Shown here in pieces: positions 25,967-35,870 of a stretch of DNA of 64,000 nt. Positions within the stretch are counted from its first letter, which is position 1, and every line of letters begins with the position of its first letter. The stretch lies in the NCBI GenBank assembly GCA_023260975.1, contig JALQTK010000008.1:1-64000 (forward strand). The letters are read 5' to 3'. Source of the DNA: Pseudidiomarina sp. (GTDB lineage Bacteria > Pseudomonadota > Gammaproteobacteria > Enterobacterales > Alteromonadaceae). Both the position numbers and the translations under genes were made by a program. A model generated the notes under the pieces. The model was given only the letters and a program-made list of their open reading frames with translations. It made no database searches and was not told the DNA's origin.

Positions 25967-27796
25967 GCCGTCGCTATCAAGCTGCAGTTCGGCGCGAATT
26001 TCTTCTTGTGAACCATGCTTAATAAATTCATCAGGTAGACCTATCATCAGCACTGCTTTGTTGATTCCCTGCGCCGCTAAGTACTCCTGTACAGCACTAC
26101 CAGCGCCGCCAGCGACGACATTCTCTTCAACACTAACCAGCACGCTATGGCGCGCGGCTAAGTCAGTAATCATGTTGCCATCGAGCGGTTTAACGAAGCG
26201 CATATCAACCACCGTGGCATTGAGTTGCTCGGCGGCTTTTTCAACCTCGGTTAATAAGGTTCCGAAGTTGAGTAGAGCAATATCGTTGCCGCTGCGAATG
26301 CTTCGCGCTTTGCCGATCGGATAAACCTGCATTGCACTATCGAACGCTACGCCGGTGCCGTTCCCACGCGGGTAACGCACCGCCGCTGGTTGTTGTAGCT
26401 GATAACCGGTAAAGAGCATATTACGGCATTCATTTTCATCGCTTGGGGTCATTACTACCAGGTTCGGAATGCAGCGCAAATAGCTCAAATCAAAACTACC
26501 CTGGTGGGTCGGTCCATCGGCACCAACAATACCAGCTCGGTCAATAGCAAATAATACCGGCAGATTTTGCAATGCCACATCATGAATTAATTGATCGTAG
26601 CCGCGTTGTAAGAAGGTCGAATAAATTGCCAGCACCGGCTTAAAGCCACCAATCGCTAGCCCCGCGGCAAAAGTCACTGCATGCTGCTCGGCAATGGCAA
26701 CGTCAAAGTATTGCTGCGGATAACGCTGCGAGAATTCCACCATACCGGAACCTTCGCGCATAGCTGGGGTTACCGCCATCAACTTTGGATCATGCGCAGC
26801 CATGTCGCACAACCAATCACCGAACACTTGCGAATACGACGGTGTCGCTGCCACTTTGTGCGGTAATGAGGTTGATTTAGGGTCAAATTTGGGTACCCCA
26901 TGATAGCCGATAGGGTCGTTTTCGGCAGGCGCATAGCCTTTCCCTTTGCGGGTCACGATATGCAGAAACTGCGGCCCTTTCAGGCTACGCATGTTGCGCA
27001 ATGTTTCCACGAGCAAATTCACATCATGGCCATCTATCGGGCCAATGTAATTGAACCCTAGCTCTTCAAAAATAGTGCCTGGGGCGACCATGCCTTTCAT
27101 ATGCTCTTCAGCACGGCTAGCCAAATGCTGAATACCTGGCATGCCTTGTAGCAAGCGTTTACCGCCTTCGCGAATAGAGGTATACACTTTGCCCGACAGC
27201 ACCCGGGCTAAATGATTATTAAGAGCACCAACATTTTCCGATATCGACATATCGTTGTCGTTGAGGATCACCAGCATGTTGGGCTTGATATCGCCGGCAT
27301 GATTGAGTGCTTCAAAGGCCATTCCGGCGGTTAATGCGCCATCGCCAATCACCGCAACAATTTTCTGTTGGCGGTGCTCGCGCTCAGCCGCAATAGCCAT
27401 ACCCAAGGCGGCACTAATTGAGGTGCTCGAATGGCCGACACTGAGGGTATCGAACTCACTTTCTGGACGCCACGGGAATGGGTGCAAGCCATCTTTTTGC
27501 CGAATGGTATGTAAACGTTGCTTACGGCCAGTTAAGATTTTGTGCGGATAAGCCTGGTGACCAACATCCCACACTATTTGGTCGTGTGGGGTGGCATAGA
27601 CATAATGGAGTGCGACGGTTAGCTCGACGGTACCGAGACCAGAGGCCAGGTGACCACTACTACGACTGACTGAATTGAGCAGGAATTCACGCACTTCGGC
27701 ACATAATTGTGGCAGTTGTCGCTCGTTGAGCAAACGCAATTCGGCTGGCGTATCGATCAGGTCTAGCAATGGATAAGTGGTTTTCGCATGTGCCAT
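25922..27796 (-). CDS. dxs: 1-deoxy-D-xylulose-5-phosphate synthase
   Basis: The 624-residue enzyme joins pyruvate and glyceraldehyde 3-phosphate with thiamine diphosphate, the first step of the non-mevalonate isoprenoid pathway. The cofactor-binding [18 protein letters not shown]-type motif runs into the conserved NDNDMSIS, and the central transketolase part has the catalytic-base region [18 protein letters not shown] and [15 protein letters not shown]. The start is 4 bp after the ispA stop. The thiamine kinase gene thiL lies next door on the other strand. Length is typical (about 620). Confidence 0.97.
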   Translation of the reverse strand: MAHAKTTYPLLDLIDTPAELRLLNERQLPQLCAEVREFLLNSVSRSSGHLASGLGTVELTVALHYVYATPHDQIVWDVGHQAYPHKILTGRKQRLHTIRQKDGLHPFPWRPESEFDTLSVGHSSTSISAALGMAIAAEREHRQQKIVAVIGDGALTAGMAFEALNHAGDIKPNMLVILNDNDMSISENVGALNNHLARVLSGKVYTSIREGGKRLLQGMPGIQHLASRAEEHMKGMVAPGTIFEELGFNYIGPIDGHDVNLLVETLRNMRSLKGPQFLHIVTRKGKGYAPAENDPIGYHGVPKFDPKSTSLPHKVAATPSYSQVFGDWLCDMAAHDPKLMAVTPAMREGSGMVEFSQRYPQQYFDVAIAEQHAVTFAAGLAIGGFKPVLAIYSTFLQRGYDQLIHDVALQNLPVLFAIDRAGIVGADGPTHQGSFDLSYLRCIPNLVVMTPSDENECRNMLFTGYQLQQPAAVRYPRGNGTGVAFDSAMQVYPIGKARSIRSGNDIALLNFGTLLTEVEKAAEQLNATVVDMRFVKPLDGNMITDLAARHSVLVSVEENVVAGGAGSAVQEYLAAQGINKAVLMIGLPDEFIKHGSQEEIRAELQLDSDGLVKQVQRYIAKLNS

Positions 27797-27800
27797 GATG

Positions 27801-28688
27801 TTAGTGATCCCGTGTCAGCAGATAGTCTGCAAATTGCTCCAATATCTCGGTATTGTATGGGATTGTTGCCAGCGCATGAAGTGCTTTCTGATGTAATTCA
27901 CTGACTTTGGCTTGGGCGCCGGCTAAGCCTAATAGTTGCACATAGGTGGCTTTTGCTGCAGCAGCGTCGCTACCTTGGGTTTTACCGAGTGTCTCAGTGT
28001 TGCCGATGACATCAAGAATGTCATCTTGCACTTGAAATGCCAAGCCGAGGGCAGCAGCGAATTGGTCAAATTGTTGGAAATAAGGCTGCGCTGATTGGCT
28101 TCCGGCAAGCACCCCGAGTTGCGCTGCGGCGCGAATGAGGGCACCGGTTTTATGCTGATGGACTTGTTGTAATTGCTGTTCATTGAGCTGCTGACCAGTC
28201 GCCGCTAAATCGAGTGCTTGACCACCGCACATACCTTGATCACCAGACGCTACGGCTAAACACTGAATCATGGCTAATTGCTGATTCGCAGCTACCGCTG
28301 CGTCGGCTTTGCTGAGTAACTCAAAGGCCAAGGCTTGCAGGGCGTCACCAGCAAGTATTGCGGTGGCTTCATCAAAGGCAATGTGACAGGTGGGTTGACC
28401 GCGCCGTAGCACATCGTTGTCCATAGCGGGTAAATCGTCATGAACCAATGAATAGGCATGAATACACTCTAATGCCGCTGCTGCGCGCCACAATAGCTCC
28501 TCTGGTGCACCACATAAACGACCAATTTGTAGGGTCAAAAACGGCCGAATACGCTTACCACCGAGCACCAAAGCATAGTGCATGGCGCGGTTCAAATGGG
28601 CTGCTTCGGCATCGCGTTGGTCTAGCAGGGTAGCCAAATACGCGTTGCAATCAGCACGTGTTTGCTGCAGCACAACCTCAATAGTCAC
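27801..28688 (-). CDS. ispA: Farnesyl diphosphate synthase (geranyltranstransferase)
   Basis: The 295-residue enzyme condenses isopentenyl diphosphate with dimethylallyl and geranyl diphosphate. The first Asp-rich motif is [10 protein letters not shown] and the second is [16 protein letters not shown] binds the diphosphate. The DDxxxxD form of the first motif is typical of bacterial farnesyl diphosphate synthases. The start is GTG and overlaps the xseB stop (GTGA), so the genes are co-translated in the order xseB-ispA-dxs, the conserved enterobacterial arrangement. Confidence 0.96.
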   Translation of the reverse strand: MTIEVVLQQTRADCNAYLATLLDQRDAEAAHLNRAMHYALVLGGKRIRPFLTLQIGRLCGAPEELLWRAAAALECIHAYSLVHDDLPAMDNDVLRRGQPTCHIAFDEATAILAGDALQALAFELLSKADAAVAANQQLAMIQCLAVASGDQGMCGGQALDLAATGQQLNEQQLQQVHQHKTGALIRAAAQLGVLAGSQSAQPYFQQFDQFAAALGLAFQVQDDILDVIGNTETLGKTQGSDAAAAKATYVQLLGLAGAQAKVSELHQKALHALATIPYNTEILEQFADYLLTRDH

Positions 28689-28918
28689 TGCTCATCCTCT
28701 TGCGGTTGAAACGCGACCAGTGATTCTTGCCCTTGCTGTTGCAACAATTTGCTAATTTTTTGCTCGGCCTGTTGCAGCTTTTGTTGACTGACCCGGGCGA
28801 GACTGACAGCCTGCTCATACTGCTCAAGAGCCTGCTCTAATGGCAGTTCACCTTGCTCGAGTTTTACTACAATAAGTTCGAGCCGTTGTAATGCTTGTTC
28901 GAATGAAATGTCGCTCAT
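28685..28918 (-). CDS. xseB: Exodeoxyribonuclease VII small subunit
   Basis: The 77-residue acidic protein begins with the family pattern [20 protein letters not shown] and continues [22 protein letters not shown], forming a helical hairpin. XseB binds XseA in exonuclease VII, which degrades single-stranded DNA from both ends into oligonucleotides. The large subunit gene xseA is also in this window, at 44264-45592. It is the first gene of xseB-ispA-dxs. Confidence 0.95.
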   Translation of the reverse strand: MSDISFEQALQRLELIVVKLEQGELPLEQALEQYEQAVSLARVSQQKLQQAEQKISKLLQQQGQESLVAFQPQEDEQ

Positions 28919-29042
28919 AAAGTCACCATCACGTGAAATAGGCGCTCACGTTAGCGCGATTCCGAGAACCGGTCAAATGGGTTACACTAGTCATGGTCAG
29001 CACTGATTGTGGCTGTTTCGCAATGTATTAAAGGACGCGTGA

Positions 29043-29405
29043 ATGACTCCCAAGAACATGGCTCGGATGGTTTTTTTATTAGTACTGGTCGGTTTATCCG
29101 CGGCCTTTCTAATGCAAGTATCGAGCAACAGCCTACCACGCTTTCAACACCTTGATAAAGTGGTCCATTTTGGTGCCTTTTTTATCTTGGCGTTGACCTT
29201 TCATCGGGCTTTCCCGTTGCCGTTTTGGCTCGCATTGATGATTCTCATCGGCTATGGCCTAGCGATTGAATATATCCAGGGGCTGTTGCCCTATCGTTCC
29301 TCTAGCTGGGGCGATTTGCTTGCCGATGCGGCCGGTGCGGCGAGTTATTATGGCTTAATTTGGTGGCGTTATCGGCGCGCAGCGCGCCGATGCAACAGCA
29401 ATTAA
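29043..29405 (+). CDS. VanZ-like family membrane protein
   Basis: The 120-residue protein has four hydrophobic segments and the VanZ-like pattern: an early LDKVVHFGAFFILALTF, then EYIQGLLPYRSSSWGDLLADAAG. VanZ confers slight teicoplanin resistance in enterococci, but most chromosomal homologues in proteobacteria are of unknown function. AAGGA lies before the ATG. The last codons contain a near-perfect palindrome, and the gene ends 7 bp before the convergent srmB stop. Confidence 0.85.
   Translation: MTPKNMARMVFLLVLVGLSAAFLMQVSSNSLPRFQHLDKVVHFGAFFILALTFHRAFPLPFWLALMILIGYGLAIEYIQGLLPYRSSSWGDLLADAAGAASYYGLIWWRYRRAARRCNSN
29371..29391. repeat. GC-rich palindrome at the 3' end of the VanZ-like gene
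   Basis: A 21-bp inverted repeat with arms ATCGGCGCGC and GCGCGCCGAT around a single central base. It lies within the last codons of the VanZ-like gene, close to the convergent srmB end. There is no U-tract on either side, so it is at best a weak or factor-assisted transcription end. Confidence 0.45.
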
Positions 29406-29411
29406 CCACAC

Positions 29412-30647
29412 TCAGCTACTTTTCTTGGCTGCTTTTGAACTTTTGGCCTTCTTGGTGGTTTTGCTTTTCGCCTTTTTCTTCTTTTTTACCGCGTCAGGGA
29501 ATTTATACTGCGGACGCAAATCGTCAATAACGCGACGCTCCAGTTTAATTTTTTGATAGCGTTCAATGCGCCGCAAGTTCTCCGCATCATGCGCTTCAAC
29601 CAAGCTTATTGCCAAGCCAGATTTACCCGCTCGGCCGGTTCGGCCAATGCGGTGTAAGTAGACATCGGCTTGTTTTGGTAAGTCAAAGTTCACCACCAAG
29701 GCGATATCGTCAATATCCAAACCACGCGCAGCGACATCGGTTGCAATCATGGTGCTATCGGCAGAATTCTCCATCCGAGCAATAATTTGTTGGCGTTCAT
29801 TTTGCGGCATATCGCCACGTAAAGTCAGATTGCGAATACCTGCCTGTTGCAGTTTGCTGGATAACTCATCGACCTTTTCACGCGTCCGTACGAATACAAT
29901 ACGGCGGCCTGGATGCTGCTGCAGTAAACGCAGTAATAACTTTAATTTGTGATCGATCGTGTCGGCTTGATACCAGCGTTGTAAGATTTTACCTTTTTCA
30001 CGTTTAGACGGGTCAATCACTAAATCTTGCGGTTCGCGCTGAATTTCACTGGAAAACTTACGTACCCCACTGCTATCAAGAGTTGCTGAAAACAGCAGAC
30101 TTTGCTGCAAGGCGCGGGTTTCGGCGACGATTTGCTTCACGGTAGTGGCAAAGCCCATGTCGAGCATACGATCGGCTTCGTCAATAATCAGCCATTCAAC
30201 CTGTTCTAGTTGCACCCGGTCAGCACCGAGTAAATCAACTAAACGCCCTGGAGTAGCGACTAAAATATCGAATGGTTGATCGAGCTGGTCGTGCTGACTG
30301 CCGTAGTTGACTCCGCCGGTTATTAGCACGGTTTTGAGCTGGGTAGTTGGCTCAAAGGCATCAGCCTGTTCAGCAATTTGTTGCGCTAATTCACGGGTCG
30401 GGGCTAAGATCAGCACCCGCGCAGAGCCCGGATGACGGCGCGGAAAATCCAGCATGTGTTGCAATGCTGGCAACAAAAACGCTAAGGTCTTACCGGTGCC
30501 AGTTGGTGATGTTACCAATAGGTCAGCACCGCCTAAAGCCAATGGAATAACCGCTTGCTGTACTCGAGCAGGCTTATTTAGCTCAGCGCCTAACAGCACT
30601 TCAATGAGCGAGTCATCAAGATCCAGTTGTTCCCAATCTGGCGTCAT
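29412..30647 (-). CDS. srmB: DEAD-box RNA helicase SrmB
   Basis: The 411-residue helicase has the full motif set: TSPTGTGKT (I), PTRELA (Ia), IDEADRMLDMGF (II), SAT (III), ATDVAARGLDI (V) and HRIGRTGRAG (VI). The IDEADRMLDMGFA form and length fit SrmB, which helps assemble the 50S subunit at an early step. The C-terminus is a Lys-rich tail (KKKKKAKSKTTKK and beyond) likely to bind RNA. The start has AGGA at 7 bp. It is divergent from trmN6, as srmB and yfiC are in E. coli. Confidence 0.9.
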   Translation of the reverse strand: MTPDWEQLDLDDSLIEVLLGAELNKPARVQQAVIPLALGGADLLVTSPTGTGKTLAFLLPALQHMLDFPRRHPGSARVLILAPTRELAQQIAEQADAFEPTTQLKTVLITGGVNYGSQHDQLDQPFDILVATPGRLVDLLGADRVQLEQVEWLIIDEADRMLDMGFATTVKQIVAETRALQQSLLFSATLDSSGVRKFSSEIQREPQDLVIDPSKREKGKILQRWYQADTIDHKLKLLLRLLQQHPGRRIVFVRTREKVDELSSKLQQAGIRNLTLRGDMPQNERQQIIARMENSADSTMIATDVAARGLDIDDIALVVNFDLPKQADVYLHRIGRTGRAGKSGLAISLVEAHDAENLRRIERYQKIKLERRVIDDLRPQYKFPDAVKKKKKAKSKTTKKAKSSKAAKKSS

Positions 30648-30689
30648 TTTATAGTCCTGTGGTTAAGAACCGCTCAGTTGAGGCAGTCC

Positions 30690-31421
30690 GTGGGTTTTCA
30701 ATGTCAGCAATTTTATCTTAAAGACGACCGCTGTGCGATGAAAGTTAGCACCGATAGTCTGTTGTTAGGTGCTTGGGTCGAATTATCGGCTGTCGCCAGG
30801 GTCGCTGACTTTGGTTGTGGCTGTGGTATTTTGGCGCTGATGATAGCGCAACGCACGTCAGCCAACGTTACCATTTATGCGATTGAGCGCGATCAGCAAG
30901 CAGCCCAGCAAGCGGCTGACAATGTGGCGGCATCGCCGTGGCCCCAAAAAGTGCGGGTGGTGCATCAGGATATTCGCCACCGCACCGCCGAGTTGTTTGA
31001 TTTGGTCATTAGTAATCCGCCGTATTTTTCCGGTTCATTGGCGAGCGGCGATAACCAACGCGCGCTGGCGCGGCAGGGTGATGATTTAGACCTCAACGAC
31101 TGGTTTGCCTGTGCGGCGGCGGCAACTTCTGCCAATGGCCAGATCGCCATGGTAGTGCCAGCCTCACAATGGCAGCGATTACATCAGTATAGTCAGCAAC
31201 AAGGCTGGAGTGTGGCCCGCTGTTGCGCGGTCTCTACGGTGGCACATAAAGCACCCAAATTGATGTTAGCGCAATGGCAACGCGACACTATTGCGACCAC
31301 CTATGAGCAGTTGCTGATACAGAACAACGGCCGCTACACCGATCAATTTCGCCAATTGACCGGTGCTTTTTATTTGGCCGGAACGACTAGCGTAGACCCA
31401 GTACCTGTTTGCCCTGACTAA
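30690..31421 (+). CDS. trmN6: tRNA1(Val) (adenine-37-N6)-methyltransferase
   Basis: The 243-residue protein (E. coli YfiC) methylates N6 of A37 in tRNA1(Val). The N-terminal QQFYLKDDRCAMKVSTDSLLLGAW pattern, the SAM-binding DFGCGCGIL and the catalytic NPPYF are present. The start chosen is the GTG at 30690 with GAGG 6 bp upstream; it gives the usual N-terminus. A frame opening at TTG 30627 would add 21 residues and overlap the srmB start. The 3' end overlaps the convergent lipoprotein peptidase gene by 35 bp. Confidence 0.9.
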   Translation: MGFQCQQFYLKDDRCAMKVSTDSLLLGAWVELSAVARVADFGCGCGILALMIAQRTSANVTIYAIERDQQAAQQAADNVAASPWPQKVRVVHQDIRHRTAELFDLVISNPPYFSGSLASGDNQRALARQGDDLDLNDWFACAAAATSANGQIAMVVPASQWQRLHQYSQQQGWSVARCCAVSTVAHKAPKLMLAQWQRDTIATTYEQLLIQNNGRYTDQFRQLTGAFYLAGTTSVDPVPVCPD

Positions 31422-33051
31422 ACGTAATATCGACTGGAATGTTGGCGGCAGCGAGGCGATCGAGATCGGCTTGTAATTGCGCATCGATACTGCCGAGCTG
31501 ATCAAATAAAGCCACCACGCCGGCATAATCGCCATTACCCTGCAAGGTCAAAATTTTCTCTGACAAGCTATTCATGGCGTTGCGCATATTCACCATATCG
31601 ACTGCATACTGTCCTTGTTCATTGCGGCTAAAGGCGCCAGCAGCGGCAAAGTAGTTAAAGCGGATCATATTGGCTTTACCATGTGCGCTCGATGCGCCAA
31701 AACGCACCGAGCGAAAAATACCGGCTAGGAAGGTGGTGTAGTAATCGTCTAATTGCCCCTCGGTGATTACGCCTTGCTCGAGCAATTGAGTCACCATGTA
31801 CAATCCAAGAATATCGGCTTTACCCTCTTCTAGCGCCGATGCGGTCTCTTTCAGTGCTTCACGCACAGTACCCTGCTGTCCGACTAAGTTTTTGATCCCT
31901 AAACCATGCGCCACCTCGTGGAACATGGTATTGGCAAAAAATGCATCAAAGGTTACATGCTGGCGCTGTTCTGGAACGATTAACTCGGCGGCAATCGGCA
32001 GCATGATGGCATCGAATTTCGCTCGCATCGCATTTTTTAACTGCAACCGGCGGGTGCCTTTTTCCAACTGCACTTGCTCGTCGTTGGGTAGGTTAATGGC
32101 AATCGTCTTGCTACCGGCATTTGAATGCCCGGCATAGTACACTACATCGTAAGCGTTCAGCTGTGCGCCAGCACCCGGTACTTCGGCCTTATAAGCTTCG
32201 GCAACCGGCAGGCCTTGTTGCAGGGCGGGCAAGTAGTGTGCGTAATGTGCTAACTTCTCGCTCCAGACCAAGTCTTTGACTAACACATAGGCTTCAAAAC
32301 CGGCGCGATAGCCATAGAGTTGATCTTCATAGGTTTCAATCGGACCAATCACCACATCAACCTTGTTATTGGTCATCTCCATCCAAGCCATGTCTGAGGG
32401 CTGATAATCATTATTGCTAAAGGCTTCAGCACGCATCAGCAAATACTGTTTAAAGTCGGGGTCCTCGGCATATTCTGCTGCTTCACGCAGTAACTCCGCT
32501 GCCCGTGTAAGCAGTGGAGCGAATATAATATGGTACGGAATAGCTTCCAGTTGGCCGTCAGCATTGCGCCGTACCATGCTGTAGAGATCGATTTTATTGG
32601 CAAATTCGGCTTGCTCGAATTCCGCCTTGCTCATATCGGTCGGGTAATAGTTCGCCCCAGCAGGTTTGGCCTCAAAGCCTTGCAAGAACGGCTGATTACC
32701 GTTGAGGCGATCCCATGGACCGTAATTAATCTCAGCAAATTTTCGCGCCGCTGGGTCGACAATCGCTGCCAGTAGCTGATCTTTGTCACCCGGGTAGGCT
32801 TGCAGCCAAAATAGCTCATCCATAATTTCAGCGGCTTCAATCAATAGCTCAATCATGTGCCGTTGCCGATCGCTCAAGTGACTTAAATCAGCTGTTAATG
32901 CCATGGGGTGATAGATACCAAGCCGTTGTTGCGCCTCTGCGCGCAGTTCAATATGCGGTGCAATGGTTGGCTGGGGATCTACTGCTGGTTGACAGCCACT
33001 GATAGTGACCAACAAGCCGGCAGCGATCAACTGAGATAATTTAGCATTCAT
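31387..33051 (-). CDS. Lipoprotein zinc peptidase related to dipeptidyl peptidase III (M49)
   Basis: The 554-residue protein has a lipoprotein signal (VTISGC, lipid on Cys20). The zinc site is HEVAHG, with His378, Glu379 and His382, and the second motif is EEGKAD with Glu408-Glu409, 26 residues after His382. This pair of motifs and the fold-length fit peptidase family M49. Most M49 enzymes carry a six-residue HExxGH; here it is a five-residue HExxH. The protein is probably anchored in the outer membrane facing the periplasm and trims peptides. It follows rdgC by 34 bp on the same strand. Peptidase specificity is inferred. Confidence 0.75.
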   Translation of the reverse strand: MNAKLSQLIAAGLLVTISGCQPAVDPQPTIAPHIELRAEAQQRLGIYHPMALTADLSHLSDRQRHMIELLIEAAEIMDELFWLQAYPGDKDQLLAAIVDPAARKFAEINYGPWDRLNGNQPFLQGFEAKPAGANYYPTDMSKAEFEQAEFANKIDLYSMVRRNADGQLEAIPYHIIFAPLLTRAAELLREAAEYAEDPDFKQYLLMRAEAFSNNDYQPSDMAWMEMTNNKVDVVIGPIETYEDQLYGYRAGFEAYVLVKDLVWSEKLAHYAHYLPALQQGLPVAEAYKAEVPGAGAQLNAYDVVYYAGHSNAGSKTIAINLPNDEQVQLEKGTRRLQLKNAMRAKFDAIMLPIAAELIVPEQRQHVTFDAFFANTMFHEVAHGLGIKNLVGQQGTVREALKETASALEEGKADILGLYMVTQLLEQGVITEGQLDDYYTTFLAGIFRSVRFGASSAHGKANMIRFNYFAAAGAFSRNEQGQYAVDMVNMRNAMNSLSEKILTLQGNGDYAGVVALFDQLGSIDAQLQADLDRLAAANIPVDITFSQGKQVLGLR

Positions 33052-33085
33052 GATGAAGTCCTTGCTGAGAGTCAGTTTGTTGTCT

Positions 33086-33994
33086 CTAATCTACGCTCAA
33101 TTCCGTTTGAAATAAACTCACTAACTGCGGGTATAGCTGGCTAAATTCGCCGCTGAACAGAGCAAAATCAGCATCAATGCGTTGTTCTGGGGTGGCATCG
33201 ACCAATTTATCCTGTTGCTCCAGCAACACATCGGTGGGCTTGAAACGTTTTATCGCTAGGTCCTGCTCGATGACAAATTGCAGTCGTTGCTGCCATATCA
33301 GTGCGATCTTGGTCACCTGTTTATTATGGGCTAAGTGCGTGGCGATTTCGGTGCCACTGAGATCGTGCTGGCGACAGCGAACCACGCTACCACTATCATG
33401 ACTGTCGCGTAATTCAACTTCATCACCAAACTCAAAGCCTGCCGGTAAGTTTTGCCGCTTTAATAGGTCGGTGAAATATAATTCGCTGGGGTGTTCGGCA
33501 AACCATGGTTTTACCGGCAGTGAGCCAAAACAGCTGCGCAGTAATGCCAGCAAATCTTCCGCTGCACTGGCACTGCTGGCATCAACCACAACAATGCCGA
33601 GTTTGGTATCGATCATCACGCCGAGTTGCTTGAATTTGCTAAAAGCCTGCGGCAATAACTGATGAATCAGGTCTTCCTTCATGGCTTGTTTTTCTTTACT
33701 CGGCAATTTCCACGCTAATTCGGCTTCGCGTTTTGCCACCAACTCATCTAGCTGTGCAGTTATCACGCTGCTGGGTAGCACTTTCTCTTCTTTACGCGCG
33801 GTCATTAAATAACAGTGACCAATTTTATGCACCAGCACCTCACTATCGCGACCAAAAGGTGAGGCCCAACCAAAGCTCACTCGGTCGCTGCGACCACAGG
33901 GTTTGAAAGGCTGCGCTTGCAGCGCTAGCTCAAGCTGTTCGGGCATAGAAAAATCTGACCCAAGCGTGTAAACACGGAGGTTTTTAAACCACAT
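33086..33994 (-). CDS. rdgC: Recombination-associated protein RdgC
   Basis: The 302-residue protein matches RdgC along its length: N-terminal MWFKNLRVYTL, LVHKIGHCYLMTARKEEKVLPSSVI-type core, and a helical C-terminus. RdgC forms a ring dimer on DNA and restrains RecA-mediated recombination. AAGGA lies before the ATG. The gene sits between a histidine kinase gene (24 bp upstream) and a peptidase gene (34 bp downstream) on the same strand, so the three may be co-transcribed. Size is typical (about 300). Confidence 0.95.
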   Translation of the reverse strand: MWFKNLRVYTLGSDFSMPEQLELALQAQPFKPCGRSDRVSFGWASPFGRDSEVLVHKIGHCYLMTARKEEKVLPSSVITAQLDELVAKREAELAWKLPSKEKQAMKEDLIHQLLPQAFSKFKQLGVMIDTKLGIVVVDASSASAAEDLLALLRSCFGSLPVKPWFAEHPSELYFTDLLKRQNLPAGFEFGDEVELRDSHDSGSVVRCRQHDLSGTEIATHLAHNKQVTKIALIWQQRLQFVIEQDLAIKRFKPTDVLLEQQDKLVDATPEQRIDADFALFSGEFSQLYPQLVSLFQTELSVD

Positions 33995-34018
33995 AACGAC
34001 TTCCTTGATTAATGAGTA

Positions 34019-35752
34019 CTAGCGATAGTTTACCGGAATAACAAAACGGTAGGTGAGTCCTTTACCAACTTCACTGTTGGCAGTAATGGAACCATGCAAG
34101 GTTTGTGTCACCAAGTTACGAATAATATGCGTGCCTAAACCGCTGCCACCTTGTTGACGTTTGGTGGTGAAAAACGGGTCAAATAATTTTTCCAGTTGTT
34201 CAGTGGTGAGGCCTTTGCCATTATCACTGTAGGTGAATTCCAGTTTATTCTCATCGATTGCGCGCACGCTAATCTGAATATGTCCTGTTACTTGCGATTC
34301 AAAACCATGCAGTAATGAATTAACAATGAGGTTGGTAAAAATTTGCGCAAAAGCTCCGGCTGGGGCGCTAATGGTCAAACTATCATCGCAGTCTAATTCG
34401 ATGTTGTATTGGCTATTCTTCCAGCGCGGTCGCAGCGAGTGAATAACTTCGTGAAGATATTTTTTCAGATTAAACTCGCGAACTGATTCCGAGGTTTGAT
34501 CAACCGCAACCTGTTTGAAGCTGTTAATCAGTTCTGATGAGCGCGCTAGATTATTCTCTAACAACTGCATAGCGTCATTGCCAGTGAGTAAAAATTCCTC
34601 AAACTGGTGCTGGGTTAAAGTTCGTTCATTCAGTGCCTGATTCAAGCTTTGCATTTGTTCCCGCAGGAAACTAGCAGCAGTTATTGAGATACCCAGCGGC
34701 GTACTAACATCATGGGTGATACCGGCCACCAAACCACCCAGTGAGGCCATGCGTTCAGACTCGAATAACTGTGATTGTGCTTGCTCCAAGGCAGTGAGAG
34801 AACTTTGTAAACGACTATTGGCATCACGCAAATCAGCCTCAATGGTCTGCCGCTGACGAATTTCCCGTATTAACTTGTGTTGACGCTGCTCAAGCTCAGT
34901 CTTGCGGCGCTCTAAGTCGAGCAGTACTTGGCTCAAGCTCGAGGTTTTGTTGGCAACATCTTGTTCAAGCATGGTGTTTTGTTCATCGAGCTTACGATTG
35001 GCATGCAGCAGCTGGCGCTGCGTCGAATTTAAATCATGCTGATAGTCTTCCAGTTTATCGAGCAATTGATTGTACGCTTGTTCGACCATCAGAAACTCGG
35101 TGTTACGTTGGTCGTGTAAGCGAATGCGCGAGTGGTCTAAATCGTCTAAGCGAAAGTTATTAATTTGCTCGGTGAGATCACGCATGGGGCGATGCAATTG
35201 GCGACTAAAGGCAAAACTGAAGAGCACGATAAGAAAGGTACTTTTGATCAGCGCATTAGCGACGATGAAATACAGACTAACTTTGATCCGTTCGATGGCG
35301 ACGTCACGGTTAGAAAACAGGGTAACATCACCGACCGGCGAAGATTGCCCAGAAAATTCAAAGATTAATGGTGCGTAATAGCCAAACACACCGCTCGATT
35401 CGGGAATATTAAAAACTTCACTGCTGTTGTTTGGCAATAGAAATTGCGCTGCCGCATCACCGAGCTCAACCATAACTTTGCCGGTATCATCACGAATGAT
35501 AATACCGGTAATCGCTGGAATACTGATCAAACCCTCAGCGGTGGCATTGATCTGATCATAGTTGAATTCCCACAGTGAGCGGGCCAGTGAGTTGCTAAAC
35601 GTAGTTTGTTGGTTTTGCAGTTCTTCCACTAACATACGTTTGGTATCGTAATACTCACCGAGTATTTGCACGCAGGTAACCAGTAAAGTCAGCACAAAGT
35701 AGACTGAAAGTACGCTGGTAAGTAGTGATTTAGAAATGCTGGTTGTGGTCAT
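34019..35752 (-). CDS. Orphan sensor histidine kinase
   Basis: The 577-residue kinase has a first membrane segment (about residues 9-31), a periplasmic domain of about 130 residues, a second membrane segment near residue 170, a HAMP-like linker and a long coiled coil (to about residue 330). HisKA follows with His347 (GITHDVSTP) and HATPase with NSLLHGFE, DNGKGL and GSGLGTHII. It has no receiver domain and no response regulator gene beside it. The ATG at 35752 is preceded by GGA; an in-frame TTG six codons up is less likely. The signal and target are unknown. Confidence 0.85.
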   Translation of the reverse strand: MTTTSISKSLLTSVLSVYFVLTLLVTCVQILGEYYDTKRMLVEELQNQQTTFSNSLARSLWEFNYDQINATAEGLISIPAITGIIIRDDTGKVMVELGDAAAQFLLPNNSSEVFNIPESSGVFGYYAPLIFEFSGQSSPVGDVTLFSNRDVAIERIKVSLYFIVANALIKSTFLIVLFSFAFSRQLHRPMRDLTEQINNFRLDDLDHSRIRLHDQRNTEFLMVEQAYNQLLDKLEDYQHDLNSTQRQLLHANRKLDEQNTMLEQDVANKTSSLSQVLLDLERRKTELEQRQHKLIREIRQRQTIEADLRDANSRLQSSLTALEQAQSQLFESERMASLGGLVAGITHDVSTPLGISITAASFLREQMQSLNQALNERTLTQHQFEEFLLTGNDAMQLLENNLARSSELINSFKQVAVDQTSESVREFNLKKYLHEVIHSLRPRWKNSQYNIELDCDDSLTISAPAGAFAQIFTNLIVNSLLHGFESQVTGHIQISVRAIDENKLEFTYSDNGKGLTTEQLEKLFDPFFTTKRQQGGSGLGTHIIRNLVTQTLHGSITANSEVGKGLTYRFVIPVNYR

Positions 35753-35870
35753 GAATGGTTCCAAACGCAATATCGCAACAACTTAAATGATCGATGCATG
35801 AAGCGCAAGGAACATGCCATAATGACCGTCTAGACTAGCTCATGTTTGCAGTACAAAGAGGAGCACCGAA

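Noticed and set aside
30627-30689. Longer N-terminus of TrmN6 from TTG
   Set aside because: It overlaps the srmB start on the other strand and adds sequence not expected in the family; GTG 30690 has a GAGG site.
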